A stretch of DNA of 36,994 nt from positions 1 through 36,994 of the forward strand of contig DASWLD010000025.1 of the NCBI GenBank assembly GCA_036396275.1. Direction: 5' to 3'. The notes beneath the pieces are model-generated. The model was not told the DNA's origin. It was given only the letters and a program-made list of their open reading frames with translations, and searched no databases. Positions 7,335 to 15,481 of this stretch are shown piece by piece. A program made the position numbers and the translations under genes. How positions within the stretch are numbered: position 1 is the stretch's first letter; every line of letters starts with the position of its first letter. The DNA is from JACQFZ01 sp036396275. Lineage in GTDB: Bacteria > Pseudomonadota > Gammaproteobacteria > Acidiferrobacterales > Sulfurifustaceae.

Positions 7335-8426
7335 TTAAACATTAAACCGAAAGTGCATGACATCACCGTCATGCACGCGATATTCCTTACCTTCCAGCCG
7401 CAGCTTCCCTGCTTCACGCGCCGCGGCTTCGCCGCCCAGCGCAACGTAATCGTCGTACGCTGTGACTTCGGCGCGGATGAAACCGCGCTCGAAGTCCGAG
7501 TGGATGACACCGGCAGCCTGCGGCGCCGTGGCACCCTCGCGCACGGTCCAAGCACGAACTTCCTTCGGCCCGGCGGTGAAGAAGGTGATGAGACCTAGGA
7601 GCGCATAACCCGCTCGAATCACGCGATTGAGGCCCGGTTCTGCCAGTCCCAAATCCGCGAGAAACGCCTGACGGTCTTCCGGAGGCAGCTCCGCCAACTC
7701 GGCCTCGATGGCGGCCGACACCGCAACCACGACGGCGCCTTCGCCTTGTGCGCGTGCGCGCACCTGATCGAGATACGGATTGTCGCTGAAACCCGTTTCG
7801 CTCACGTTCGCGAGATACATCGTCGGCTTGTCGGTAAGCAGGCACAGCGGTTTGAGAAGCGCCTTGTCTTCCGCCGACAGCGCGAGTAGGCGCAACGCCG
7901 CGCCGGTATTCATGTGCGCCTGGACACGCTCGAACAGATCGCGTGCGCGCACCTCTTCTTTCGCGCCGCTCTTCGCGCGCGATGCCGCGCGGGCGTGCGC
8001 TTTCTCGATGGTGTCGAGATCGGCGAGCGCCAGTTCGGTGTTGATCGTCTCGATGTCCGCCAGCGGATTGATCGCCCCGGCGACGTGCGTGACGTTTTCG
8101 TTCACGAAACACCGTACCACGTGGGCGATTGCATCGACTTCACGGATATGGGATAGGAACTTGTTGCCGAGTCCCTCGCCCTTCGACGCACCGGCAACGA
8201 GGCCGGCGATATCGACGAACTCGATCGTCGTCGGAACGATCTTTTCCGGCTTTGCAATCGTCGCGAGTTTTTCGAGCCGCGGATCGGGAACCTCGACGAT
8301 CCCGACGTGCGGATCGATGGTGCAGAAGGGGTAGTTCTCCGCCGGCACGCTCGCTCGCGTGAGCGCATTGAACAATGTCGACTTGCCCACGTTCGGCAGG
8401 CCGACGATTCCGCATTTGAATCCCAT
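7335..8426 (-). CDS. ychF: Ribosome-binding ATPase YchF (Obg-like GTPase family)
   Basis: 363 aa, the standard length. P-loop GLPNVGKST at residues 9-17, switch region PTTIEFVDIAGLVAGASKGEGLGNKFL, and the NVSE in place of NKxD that gives ATP preference. The C-terminal TGS domain includes FTAGPKEVRAWTVREG and ends RVHDGDVMHFRFNV. It binds ribosomes and is linked to translational and stress control. In many proteobacteria it follows pth as here; a repeat element separates the two. No strong Shine-Dalgarno is seen, so it may be translated from a pth-ychF message. Confidence 0.97.
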   Translation of the reverse strand: MGFKCGIVGLPNVGKSTLFNALTRASVPAENYPFCTIDPHVGIVEVPDPRLEKLATIAKPEKIVPTTIEFVDIAGLVAGASKGEGLGNKFLSHIREVDAIAHVVRCFVNENVTHVAGAINPLADIETINTELALADLDTIEKAHARAASRAKSGAKEEVRARDLFERVQAHMNTGAALRLLALSAEDKALLKPLCLLTDKPTMYLANVSETGFSDNPYLDQVRARAQGEGAVVVAVSAAIEAELAELPPEDRQAFLADLGLAEPGLNRVIRAGYALLGLITFFTAGPKEVRAWTVREGATAPQAAGVIHSDFERGFIRAEVTAYDDYVALGGEAAAREAGKLRLEGKEYRVHDGDVMHFRFNV

Positions 8427-8439
8427 AACGCTTATCTTG

Positions 8440-8538
8440 AAACCGCAGATAAACGCAGATGAACGCGGATAAAAACGACGGAAGGATCGTGCCGTTTTTC
8501 TATTTCCATCCGCGTTTATCTGCGTTCATCTGCGGTTC
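8440..8538. repeat. Dispersed inverted repeat (GCAGATxAACGC family), copy 1
   Basis: Arms of 30 bp (8441-8470 and 8508-8537) differ at two positions only. An inner AAAACG/CGTTTT stem extends the hairpin. The repeated word is ACGCAGATGAACGCGGAT or close variants. The same family lies between hslV and hslU. It sits in the pth-ychF gap and would form a long hairpin in the mRNA. Confidence 0.85.
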
Positions 8539-8546
8539 CAAAAATC

Positions 8547-9131
8547 TCACGGTGCGTGCGCGTGCAGCGCGTTCATGGCCTTTTGATACTGCCCCTCGAC
8601 GATTTCCGGCAAATGATGGCACGCCAGGTCGATCGCGGCATCGATCAATGCCTGCTGCGCGCGCGGCGCCTTCTTCAGAACGTACGTCGCGCCCTGCCCC
8701 GCGCTCGGAGGACGCCCGACACCGATGCGCAGTCGCACGAAATCCGGCGATCCCAGTTTTTCGATGATGTCGTGCACGCCGTTGTGGCCGGCGTCGCCGC
8801 CGCCCTGTTTCAACCGCACGCTCCCCGGGGGTAGATCGAGCTCGTCGTACGCCACCAGAATTCGTTGCGGCACGATCTTGTAGTACTGCGCGAAGCGGGC
8901 GACCGCGTCGCCGCTGCGATTCATGAACGTGTCGGGCTGCAACAGCCAGAGTTCGCGACCGGCGATCGCTGCGCGCGCCACCAACGCTCCGAAGCGCGCT
9001 TCGGATCGAAACGTCACGGTCTGGGATTTCGCCAGGGCGCCCAGAAAACGGAACCCGGCGTTGTGCCGGGTTTCCGCATATTCCGGACCGGGATTTCCGA
9101 GACCGACGATAACGGCGATGCCGGGCTCCAC
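8547..9131 (-). CDS. pth: Peptidyl-tRNA hydrolase
   Basis: 194 aa, family-typical length. It releases peptides from prematurely dropped peptidyl-tRNA. Visible signatures: VIVGLGNPGPEYAETRHNAG with catalytic His23, FMNRSG with Asn71, and YDELDLPPG with Asp96, aligning with E. coli His20, Asn68 and Asp93. The start is GTG at 9131 (VEPGIAVIVGLGNPG); no upstream ATG fits. It lies downstream of rplY across a repeat-filled gap. Confidence 0.96.
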   Translation of the reverse strand: MEPGIAVIVGLGNPGPEYAETRHNAGFRFLGALAKSQTVTFRSEARFGALVARAAIAGRELWLLQPDTFMNRSGDAVARFAQYYKIVPQRILVAYDELDLPPGSVRLKQGGGDAGHNGVHDIIEKLGSPDFVRLRIGVGRPPSAGQGATYVLKKAPRAQQALIDAAIDLACHHLPEIVEGQYQKAMNALHAHAP

Positions 9132-9162
9132 CGGCCTAAATAAATCGCATCAGCACACCAAC

Positions 9163-9340
9163 TCCCCCTCTCCCCAAGTGAAGAGGATCGCGCGCAACGC
9201 GCTCGGCTCGCTCCCTTCTCCCTCCGGGAGAAGGGATGGGGATGAGGGAACGCCGGCCCTCACCCTTTGCCCTCTCCCAAAGGGAGAGGGGAAGTTGGTG
9301 AAGGTCTCCATGCCGGTTGGGAGAGGGCAAGGGGTGAGGG
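9163..9340. repeat. Dispersed CTCTCCC/GGGAGAG hairpin repeat, copy 1
   Basis: About 178 bp between rplY and pth. It contains several stems: CTTCTCCCTCCGGGAGAAG, CCCTCTCCCAAAGGGAGAGGG, and outer CCAACT...AGTTGG arms. A closely similar sequence lies at 23847-24126, where it is interrupted by extra DNA. Spurious open frames across it are compositional and not genes. Confidence 0.85.
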
Positions 9341-9389
9341 ATGCAGGACCGCGCTTGAGAGCGAATCATGCGTTTACCAACATGTCGCT

Positions 9390-10145
9390 TTACTTCTTGC
9401 CTTCGGGCTTTTTCGGCTCCGCCTTTTTCGGCTCCGCCTTCTTCGCGTCGGCCGGTGCTGCCGCCGCCGGTGCCGCGCCCGGAGCCGCCGGTGCCGCACC
9501 CGGTGCCGCCGCCGCTTCCCCGGCTGCCGGTACCGCCGCTTCCACGACCGGCGCCACGATTTCCTCTTCCTTCACGATCGTGATCGTCGCGACCGCCAGG
9601 TCGTCGCCGCCGTGCGCGAACGTGGTAATGGCAACACCTTCGGGGAGTTTCAAATCGGACAAGTGCACCGACTCGTTCAAGTTCGTGTTCGACATATCGA
9701 CTACCAGGTACTCCGGCAGCTGGTGCGGTAAGCAGGTGACGTCGACTTCGGTCATCAGGTGGCTGACGAGACCGCCTTCTTGCTTCACACCCGGGGCCAC
9801 GTCCTGGCCGACGAAATGCAGCGGAATGCTCATGTGAATCTTTTCGGTGGCGCTGATGCGCTGAAGATCGACATGCAACACCATCGGTTTGACGGGATGC
9901 ATTTGGTAATCGCGCAGAATCGCCTGGTCCTTGGCATCGCCGAGGCTCAGCGTCAGAATCGACGTGTGAAACGCCTCTTGCGCTAAATTCCGCAACATCG
10001 TGTTTTGATCGAACGCAACCGGCACCGCTTCCTTGCCGGCGCCGTAAACGATACCCGGTACCTTGCCGCTATGGCGGAGGCGGCGGCTCGCACCCGACCC
10101 CTTTGCCGAACGCGGCTCGGCGACAATTTCAAACTTCGTAGCCAT
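9390..10145 (-). CDS. rplY: 50S ribosomal protein L25/general stress protein Ctc
   Basis: 251 aa, the long Ctc form. Residues 1-95 form the L25 5S-rRNA-binding domain (GSGASRRLRHSGKVPGIVYG; RDYQMHPVKPMVLHVDLQRI) and about 100-190 form the TL5/Ctc C-terminal domain. After residue 195 comes a low-complexity tail of Ala-Pro-Gly-rich repeats ending in lysine-rich KKAEPKK units. The start has a clear AGGAGA. It is encoded between prs and pth as in many gammaproteobacteria, but a 384-bp repeat-rich gap separates it from prs. Confidence 0.96.
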   Translation of the reverse strand: MATKFEIVAEPRSAKGSGASRRLRHSGKVPGIVYGAGKEAVPVAFDQNTMLRNLAQEAFHTSILTLSLGDAKDQAILRDYQMHPVKPMVLHVDLQRISATEKIHMSIPLHFVGQDVAPGVKQEGGLVSHLMTEVDVTCLPHQLPEYLVVDMSNTNLNESVHLSDLKLPEGVAITTFAHGGDDLAVATITIVKEEEIVAPVVEAAVPAAGEAAAAPGAAPAAPGAAPAAAAPADAKKAEPKKAEPKKPEGKK

Positions 10146-10529
10146 GACATTCTCCTCGACGGTTAACGTTCTCTCGTTTCCGCGACCAGACCCGAGAGCC
10201 TTTCGCTCAGCTCACCCCCGCAGGAGAGGGGCGAGTTGAGAATACAGTTAAATGACCCCCGGCAAAGCCGGGGGCTTATTGGGTGAGCGCCTCAAAGGCG
10301 CCAGTAACGCCGTGAGCCGCCTGAGGGCGGCGGATTGTTTCTCCTTCCCCCTTGATAGGGGAAGGTTGGGATGGGGGTGAGACGTGAGGGTCCGTGCAGA
10401 CTGTTGACGCTGCACCCCCACCCTCGCCCTCCCCCTTCCAGGGGGAGGGAAATATATTTGTGGCGACCGCCGCATAGGTCAAACCTCGGTGAGTCCCCCG
10501 GCACAGCCGGGGGTTTACCTTAAACTGAA
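10146..10529. repeat. Repeat-filled prs-rplY gap with paired GC hairpins
   Basis: No gene. Two near-identical palindromes, CCCCCGGC-AAA-GCCGGGGG (10256-10274) and CCCCCGGC-ACA-GCCGGGGG (10495-10513), bracket about 220 bp. In between lie GCGCCTCAAAGGCGCC, a GCCGCC/GGCGGC stem, and a large inverted pair built on CTTCCCCC...GGGGGTGA and CACCCCCA...GGGGGAGG. The left hairpin could terminate the prs transcript. The rplY promoter must lie in the last ~100 bp before 10145. Confidence 0.7.
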
Positions 10530-11480
10530 TTAATCCATGAACAAGCTGCTGATGGAATCGTCGTCCGCGACGCGCCGCATTGCTTCGGCCAACAACTCGG
10601 CGATGCTCAACTGGCGGATGCGCTTACACGCCTGCGCGTCGGCGCGCAACGGAATGGTGTTGGTCACCACGAGTTCATCGAGCTGCGAATTCTCGATGCG
10701 CTCGATCGCCTGGCCCGAAAGAACCGCATGGGTACAGTACGCCAGCACCTTGCGCGCGCCTTCGCTCTTCAGCGCGGCCGCTGCCTCGCACAAAGTACCC
10801 GCCGTGTCGACCAAGTCATCCATTAACACGCAAATGCGATCGCCCACTTCGCCGATGATGTTCATTACCTTTGCTTCGTTCGGCCGCGGACGGCGTTTAT
10901 CGATGATCGCGAGGTCCGCGTCCAGGTGTTTCGCCATGGCACGGGCCCGGACCACGCCGCCGACATCGGGCGAGACGACCAGCAACTCGTCATGCTCTTG
11001 GCGCCAAAGATCGCCCAGCAAAATGGGCGACGCGTAGATGTTGTCGGTCGGGATATCGAAGAAGCCCTGAATCTGGTCGGCATGCAGATCGACCGTGAGC
11101 ACGCGGTTCGCGCCGGCCGCGGTGATCATCTCCGCCACGAGCTTCGCCGTGATCGCCACCCGCGCGGTGCGCGGCCGCCGATCCTGGCGCGCGTAACCAT
11201 AATAAGGAATCACGGCGGTGATGCGCCGCGCCGACGAACGGCGCGCGGCATCGATCATTACCAGCAACTCCATCAAATTGTCGTTACTCGGCGCACAGGT
11301 CGATTGCAGGATAAACACGTCCTTGCCGCGCACGTGTTCCATGATTTCGACCATGACCTCGCCGTCGGAAAAGCGCCCGACCGTGGCCTTACCGAGCGGA
11401 AGACCGAGATGGCGCACGACCAGATCGGCGAGCGCGGGGTTCGCGTTCCCGGTAAAGACGGTCATGTTGTCGGTCGACAT
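10530..11480 (-). CDS. prs: Ribose-phosphate pyrophosphokinase (PRPP synthase)
   Basis: 316 aa from the ATG at 11480, matching the ~315 aa family length; an upstream ATG in frame would add a repeat-derived non-conserved leader. It makes PRPP from ribose-5-phosphate and ATP for nucleotide, His and Trp synthesis. Motifs: YYGYARQDRRPR, DLHADQIQGFFDIPTDN, VVSPDVGGVVRARAMAKHL and the PRPP loop VLMDDLVDTAGTL. There is no obvious Shine-Dalgarno, and the leader lies in a GGAGGACAGA-type repeat. Neighbours tRNA-Gln and ispE are the usual ones. Confidence 0.97.
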   Translation of the reverse strand: MSTDNMTVFTGNANPALADLVVRHLGLPLGKATVGRFSDGEVMVEIMEHVRGKDVFILQSTCAPSNDNLMELLVMIDAARRSSARRITAVIPYYGYARQDRRPRTARVAITAKLVAEMITAAGANRVLTVDLHADQIQGFFDIPTDNIYASPILLGDLWRQEHDELLVVSPDVGGVVRARAMAKHLDADLAIIDKRRPRPNEAKVMNIIGEVGDRICVLMDDLVDTAGTLCEAAAALKSEGARKVLAYCTHAVLSGQAIERIENSQLDELVVTNTIPLRADAQACKRIRQLSIAELLAEAMRRVADDDSISSLFMD

Positions 11481-11483
11481 GTC

Positions 11484-11590
11484 AGGAGAAGGAGGACAGA
11501 GGACGGAGGACAGACGACTGTCTCGGTCGTCCGTCTTCTGTCGTCCGATCACTGGCCCGGTCATCTGTCATCTGTCTTCCGTCCTCTGTA
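11484..11590. repeat. GGAGGACAGA-type inverted repeat upstream of prs
   Basis: Plus-strand purine words (GGAGGACAGAGGACGGAGG) at 11487-11512 face pyrimidine counterparts (TCTGTCTTCCGTCCTCTG) at 11571-11588, forming a long imperfect hairpin in the 5' leader of prs. A related repeat lies at 11849-11968 on the far side of tRNA-Gln. Confidence 0.7.
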
Positions 11591-11726
11591 GTTGGCTGGG
11601 GTGCCAGGATTACTCCGCACTTCCCTGTGCTCCGCCCCTTCGGGGCCAGCGTCGCTTCGCTCCGCTGTTCAAAATCGCTCCCGGCGATTTTGTCGAACCC
11701 TTTGGGTTCTCATCCTGGATCTAATA
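11591..11726. repeat. Multi-hairpin element beginning with a copy of the tRNA-Gln 3' end
   Basis: TTGGCTGGGGTGCCAGGATT at 11592-11611 repeats the 3' end of the tRNA-Gln gene (copy starting 11766). Beyond it the homology stops and a run of stems follows: CCCCTTCGGGG, AAAATCGC...GCGATTTT and GAACCCTTTGGGTTC, closing with ATCCTGG, which pairs with the opening CCAGGAT. The unit therefore looks like one folded element that carries tRNA acceptor/T-arm sequence at one end. No open reading frame. Confidence 0.7.
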
Positions 11727-11727
11727 T

Positions 11728-11772
11728 CAGCCAACCTAAGTATGCTCAATATGAACATACTTAGGTTGGCTG
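11728..11772. terminator. Perfect 17-bp stem immediately downstream of tRNA-Gln
   Basis: CAGCCAACCTAAGTATG (11728-11744) and its exact inverse (11756-11772) around an 11-nt loop. The right arm includes the last six bases of tRNA-Gln (CAGCCA). In the tRNA transcript this stem would form directly at the 3' end. It may terminate transcription or affect 3' maturation. No strong U-tract follows, so terminator is the closest label. Confidence 0.55.
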
Positions 11773-11841
11773 GGGTGCCAGGATTCGAACCTGGGAATGC
11801 CGGAATCAAAATCCGGTGCCTTACCGCTTGGCGACACCCCA
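11767..11841 (-). tRNA. tRNA-Gln (TTG)
   Basis: 75 nt on the minus strand, starting TGGGGTGTCGCCAAGCGG and ending ACCCCAGCCA with encoded CCA. Anticodon loop TTTTGAT gives TTG. It is nearly identical in layout to E. coli glnU-type tRNAs, including the U1-A72 pair recognised by GlnRS. It sits between ispE and prs, the conserved position. Confidence 0.96.
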
Positions 11842-11848
11842 ATTCAGA

Positions 11849-11968
11849 TGACTGAAGACAGAAGACGGAGGAAAGAGAACTGATGACGGTAGCGCCTTTT
11901 AGTTCTCCATCTTCTGTCTTCTTTCTTCAGTCCTCTGATTCAGTCATCCGTCCTCTGTCTTCTACCCT
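11849..11968. repeat. GAAGACAGAAGACGGAGG-type inverted repeat
   Basis: TGACTGAAGACAGAAGACGG at 11849-11868 faces TTCTGTCTTCTTTCTTCAG at 11912-11930, with further CCGTCCTCTGTCTTC at 11949-11963. It overlaps the 3' end of ispE. Same family as the repeat before prs. Confidence 0.7.
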
Positions 11969-12793
11969 CTGAACCGGATGCCGATTGAGTCCCCGGACCA
12001 CAAACCCTGCGAAACCGGGCGGCGCTTCTTTCAGATATTCCGCGCCGCGCCTGGCGTCGGTTACTTCAACAAACACACAGCCACCCGAACCGGTCATGCG
12101 CGGCTGTCCATATTTCGCCAGCCACGCGAACGCCCGCTCAACCGCGGGAAAGCGGCGGCGAACCACCTGTTCGAGATCGTTTCGGCCAAAGCCCGGTTGA
12201 AGGTCGCGTATTGTCCGGGCGGGGGTATAGGGTGTCAATCCGCGCGCCGCGGCGAATTCGGCGAATACGGCCGCCGTCGGCACCGACACCGGGGGTACTG
12301 CGACCAGATACCGACGTTGCGGCAGTTCGACCGGCGTCAACGACTCGCCGATCCCCTCCGCCCACGCGGCGTGACCGTGGACAAACACCGGCACGTCGGC
12401 CCCGAGGGTCAATCCGATCGCGGCAAGCTCCGCCACGCCCAGCCCGGCGCGCCAAAGTTCGTTCAGCGCCCAGAGCGTCGTCGCCGCGTCCGAGCTGCCG
12501 CCGCCAAGCCCACCACCGATTGGAATGCGCTTGCGCAGTCGAATCTCGACGCCGTGCGTGCCGCCGATCGCTTCCTGCAGCCGCCGCGCGGCGCGCAGCG
12601 TGAGATCGGCCTGCGGTGCAACGTCGATGATCTCGCGCGCCCGCGCGATTCGACCGTCATCGGTAACGCGAAATGTCAGCTCGTCGCACAGGTCGACGAA
12701 CTGAAAAGCCGTTTGCAACAAATGATATCCGTCGGACCGCCGACCGACGACATGCAGAAACAAATTGAGCTTGGCCGGGGCCAGCCAGATCAT
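11927..12793 (-). CDS. ispE: 4-diphosphocytidyl-2-C-methyl-D-erythritol kinase
   Basis: 288 aa GHMP kinase of the MEP isoprenoid pathway; it phosphorylates CDP-methylerythritol. It shows APAKLNLFLHVVGRRSDGYH (residues 5-24), the ATP-binding PIGGGLGGGSSDAAT and the C-terminal MTGSGGCVF. The last ~12 residues (VEDRGRMTESED) derive from the dispersed GAAGACAGA-type repeat at its 3' end, so the native stop may have been replaced. Next upstream is lolB, the classic lolB-ispE order. Confidence 0.96.
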   Translation of the reverse strand: MIWLAPAKLNLFLHVVGRRSDGYHLLQTAFQFVDLCDELTFRVTDDGRIARAREIIDVAPQADLTLRAARRLQEAIGGTHGVEIRLRKRIPIGGGLGGGSSDAATTLWALNELWRAGLGVAELAAIGLTLGADVPVFVHGHAAWAEGIGESLTPVELPQRRYLVAVPPVSVPTAAVFAEFAAARGLTPYTPARTIRDLQPGFGRNDLEQVVRRRFPAVERAFAWLAKYGQPRMTGSGGCVFVEVTDARRGAEYLKEAPPGFAGFVVRGLNRHPVQRVEDRGRMTESED

Positions 12794-12902
12794 AGGTGCG
12801 CGGCGTTGTAGTGGGCCGATCGATCGGAGCGTATCACGAAGCCGAACTCTGACGCCGGCCCGCGCAAATGTAAATCAAAACGATCCGAGTCGAACCGCTG
12901 GC

Positions 12903-12931
12903 TCCGTCCGACAGCGCAAGGCGCGGACGGC
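12903..12931. terminator. GC-rich hairpin just after lolB
   Basis: CCGTCCG and CGGACGG arms with an inner GCGC pair lie within 31 bp of the lolB stop (12934). There is no U-tract, so it is a weak intrinsic-terminator candidate or an mRNA 3' stabiliser between lolB and ispE. Confidence 0.35.
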
Positions 12932-12933
12932 GA

Positions 12934-13626
12934 TTACTGCCGCGCGACTTTCTTTGCGGCGTAGCTGCGCACGTGCCACGTTTCGATCACCAGGCGCGCC
13001 TCGATGTCGCCGTCCGACGCGTTGCGCTGCTTGCGCCGGATGAATACCCGCTTCGGCAACTCGTACTCGCCGGCTTGGGTGTACTCGATGAATTCCACGT
13101 CCCAGCCGAGCTGTTCCAGCAACTTCAACCGGCCCCATTCATCGAGTGTACTGTGCGACGGCACGCCGGGATCCGGCAAACCGAGCACCCAGTAATTCAG
13201 TCCCTCGATCGGCAGATTCCAACCGGTGGCGCGCAACAACAATTGCTGCATCGTGGCGCCGTGATAGGTCTCGCCGCCGGCGTCGCGCAGCTCCGCGCCG
13301 TTGCGGTCGTACGTGAGACGCACACGCCCGCCGCCGAACGGCCCGGCCAAGTTCAATCGATGCCGCTCGCGGTCACGCACCCAGCGCAGCGATGCGTTCG
13401 CACCCTGATCGTCGGCGCGCAGCGCCAGGCGACCGCGCAAATCCCATACGTTCAGTTGCGCCAGCTGAAACTGCCGCGTTTGCCAAGCGGCGGAGGGATT
13501 TTCCGCCGGCGCGCGCTGCGGCAAGCCGGCGCAGCCGCTCAGCGCGGCGAGAACAACGAATGGAAAATGGCGCGACCAGCGCGCGGCGGCGCCGTTGCGC
13601 GGCGATCCCAATTCTCGGGTCTTCAT
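12934..13626 (-). CDS. lolB: Outer-membrane lipoprotein insertion factor LolB
   Basis: 230 aa. The signal peptide ends in the lipobox LSGC (acylated Cys about residue 32). The mature part shows RQFQLAQLNVWDLRGRLAL, LAGPFGGGRVRL and NLPIEGLNYWVLGLP, the LolB incomplete-barrel signature. LolB receives lipoproteins from LolA and inserts them into the outer membrane. The leader is longer than average, with a basic stretch before the hydrophobic core. Gene order TPR protein-lolB-ispE is conserved in gammaproteobacteria. Confidence 0.92.
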   Translation of the reverse strand: MKTRELGSPRNGAAARWSRHFPFVVLAALSGCAGLPQRAPAENPSAAWQTRQFQLAQLNVWDLRGRLALRADDQGANASLRWVRDRERHRLNLAGPFGGGRVRLTYDRNGAELRDAGGETYHGATMQQLLLRATGWNLPIEGLNYWVLGLPDPGVPSHSTLDEWGRLKLLEQLGWDVEFIEYTQAGEYELPKRVFIRRKQRNASDGDIEARLVIETWHVRSYAAKKVARQ

Positions 13627-13656
13627 TCGAACGGCTGCGCGCGTCGATCCGACGCG

Positions 13657-15375
13657 CTACGGCTTGAACTTCTTGATCACCGCACGCAATGCCTCGTTGT
13701 CCGGCGTATCGTGCAGTGCCCGCGTCCAAACCGACTCGGCCTCGGTGCGATCGCCGGCCACCCACAACACTTCGCCAAGATGCGCCGCGATTTCGGCGTC
13801 GCTGCGAATGGTGAGCGCGCGCTTCAAGTATCGAATCGCTTCGGCGTTGTTGCCCTCGCGATAGTGCAACCAGCCGAAACTGTCGAGCACGAAGGGATCG
13901 TCGGGCTTTTGTTCGAGCGCCTGCGTGAGCAAGGCCCGTGCTTCCGCCAATCGATCGGTGCGGTCGGCGAGGGTGTAGCCGAGCGCGTTCAATGCGTTCG
14001 CGTTCTTCGGATCGCGCGCCAGGACCGTCCGCAAATCGCTTTCGAGCAGCGCCAACATGTCGAGGCGCTCGGCCACGAGCGCACGCGCGTACAACAAGTC
14101 CTTGTCGCCCGGCATGCGCTCGATCGCCGCGCTCAACACCGACAGCGCGTCGCGATATCGTTTGGCATCGCGCAGCATTTGTTCTTCGGCCAGCACCAAC
14201 TGCACGCGCTGCTGGTCGCTTTCGGTCGGCACCTCGTGCAGCAGCGCGCGCGCCTTTTCGACGTCGCCCCGTTTGGCCGTCACGATCGCCAGTCGCGAAC
14301 GCGCTTCGACGTAAAGTTCATCCGACCTCACCTGCTCGTACCACTGCGCGGCCTCGGCGAAGCGCTTGTCCTCCTCGAGCGCTTGGCCGAGATAGATGCG
14401 CGCCTGGTCGTTGTTCGGGCGCAGCTCGAGCACGCGCTTGAGGTAGGTCTGCGCTTCGTCCAAGCGGTTGGTTTGCAGCGCGAGCAACGCGACGGCATAG
14501 ATGGAATCGGCGTCGTTCGGCGCCTGCGCGACGACGCGCTTGAATTGCTCGCGCGCCTGTTCCCATTGCTTCTGGTCGACGAGAAAGCGCGCATAGTGCA
14601 GCCGCACGCTATTGGCGCCGGGATGCGATTGCAGGAACGCTTCGAAGTAGCGCTGCGCCTGAACGTTGTCCTTCTTCGAAACCAGAATTCGCGCTTTGAA
14701 CAGGGCCGCGTCTTCCCAATCGGGTTTAAGTACCAGCGCGCGATCGACCGCGGCGGCGGCGACGTCAAGATCGCCGGCACGCACCGCCAGATGGGCCAGC
14801 GCAAAGTGCCCGGCCGACACGTCGGAGTACCGGTTCACCAGCTGCCGCATCAAGTCGATCGCGGCCTCGCGATTGGACACGCGACCGAGAACGGCGGCGA
14901 TACGCAGGAAGGATTGATCGAGGGTATTGCGCGCCCGCTCCATCTTAAGAAGGCTTTCGAACTGCGCGCGCGCCTCGTCGCCACGCCCGAGTTCGAGCAA
15001 TGCGCTCGCCAGCGTTTCATGCGCTTCCGGGCTGTCGGGCCGCTGCTCGACCCAAAGCTGCGCGGCCCGACGCGCGGCGTCGAACTTCTTCGCGAATAGC
15101 GCAGCCAGCGCGGCGCGCTCGGCCAGCCGCGGGTCGCCGGTTCGCTCGGCGGCGCGGCCCAGCGATTCCGCCGCAACGCCGGCTTGACCGCTTTGCGCCG
15201 CCAGCTCGCCAAGCAGGATATCGAACAGCGTCTCCGTATCGAGCGATGCGTCGGGTGCATCCGCCGCCGCGGCCCCGTCGCCGCGCTCCGGCTCGGAGGC
15301 CAGCGGCGAAACGCCGACGCACGACAGAAGCACCAAGAGAACGGATAGAATCGAGACTTGGGAAAGTGGCTTCAT
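13657..15375 (-). CDS. Tetratricopeptide-repeat protein, probable lipoprotein or exported
   Basis: 572 aa from the ATG at 15375 (MKPLSQVSILSVLLVLLSC); an ATG seven codons upstream is also possible. The leader ends LLSC, a possible lipobox. From about residue 45 to the end it consists of TPR-type helical hairpins (for example AEAIRYLKRALTIRSDAE and PNNDQARIYLGQALEEDKRFAEA). This type of TPR protein is regularly encoded just upstream of lolB, and probably acts as an envelope scaffold. No catalytic motif. It starts 107 bp from the divergent CstA-like gene, so promoters of both lie in 15376-15481. Confidence 0.85.
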   Translation of the reverse strand: MKPLSQVSILSVLLVLLSCVGVSPLASEPERGDGAAAADAPDASLDTETLFDILLGELAAQSGQAGVAAESLGRAAERTGDPRLAERAALAALFAKKFDAARRAAQLWVEQRPDSPEAHETLASALLELGRGDEARAQFESLLKMERARNTLDQSFLRIAAVLGRVSNREAAIDLMRQLVNRYSDVSAGHFALAHLAVRAGDLDVAAAAVDRALVLKPDWEDAALFKARILVSKKDNVQAQRYFEAFLQSHPGANSVRLHYARFLVDQKQWEQAREQFKRVVAQAPNDADSIYAVALLALQTNRLDEAQTYLKRVLELRPNNDQARIYLGQALEEDKRFAEAAQWYEQVRSDELYVEARSRLAIVTAKRGDVEKARALLHEVPTESDQQRVQLVLAEEQMLRDAKRYRDALSVLSAAIERMPGDKDLLYARALVAERLDMLALLESDLRTVLARDPKNANALNALGYTLADRTDRLAEARALLTQALEQKPDDPFVLDSFGWLHYREGNNAEAIRYLKRALTIRSDAEIAAHLGEVLWVAGDRTEAESVWTRALHDTPDNEALRAVIKKFKP

Positions 15376-15481
15376 GGAAACAAACCCTGCGACCATTCAC
15401 TATACACGTTGGACCCGGCGAGAACACATGCGTGGCCGCTCGCGGATTCGTGAAATTTGCTCATGATATGACGACGCACCG

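Noticed and set aside
9136..9369. Small minus-strand protein in the rplY-pth gap
   Set aside because: It lies wholly in the dispersed hairpin repeat, and similar frames appear in the other copy.
12973..15099. 708-codon plus-strand frame opposite lolB and the TPR gene
   Set aside because: Both antisense genes show strong family features; this long frame follows from their codon bias.
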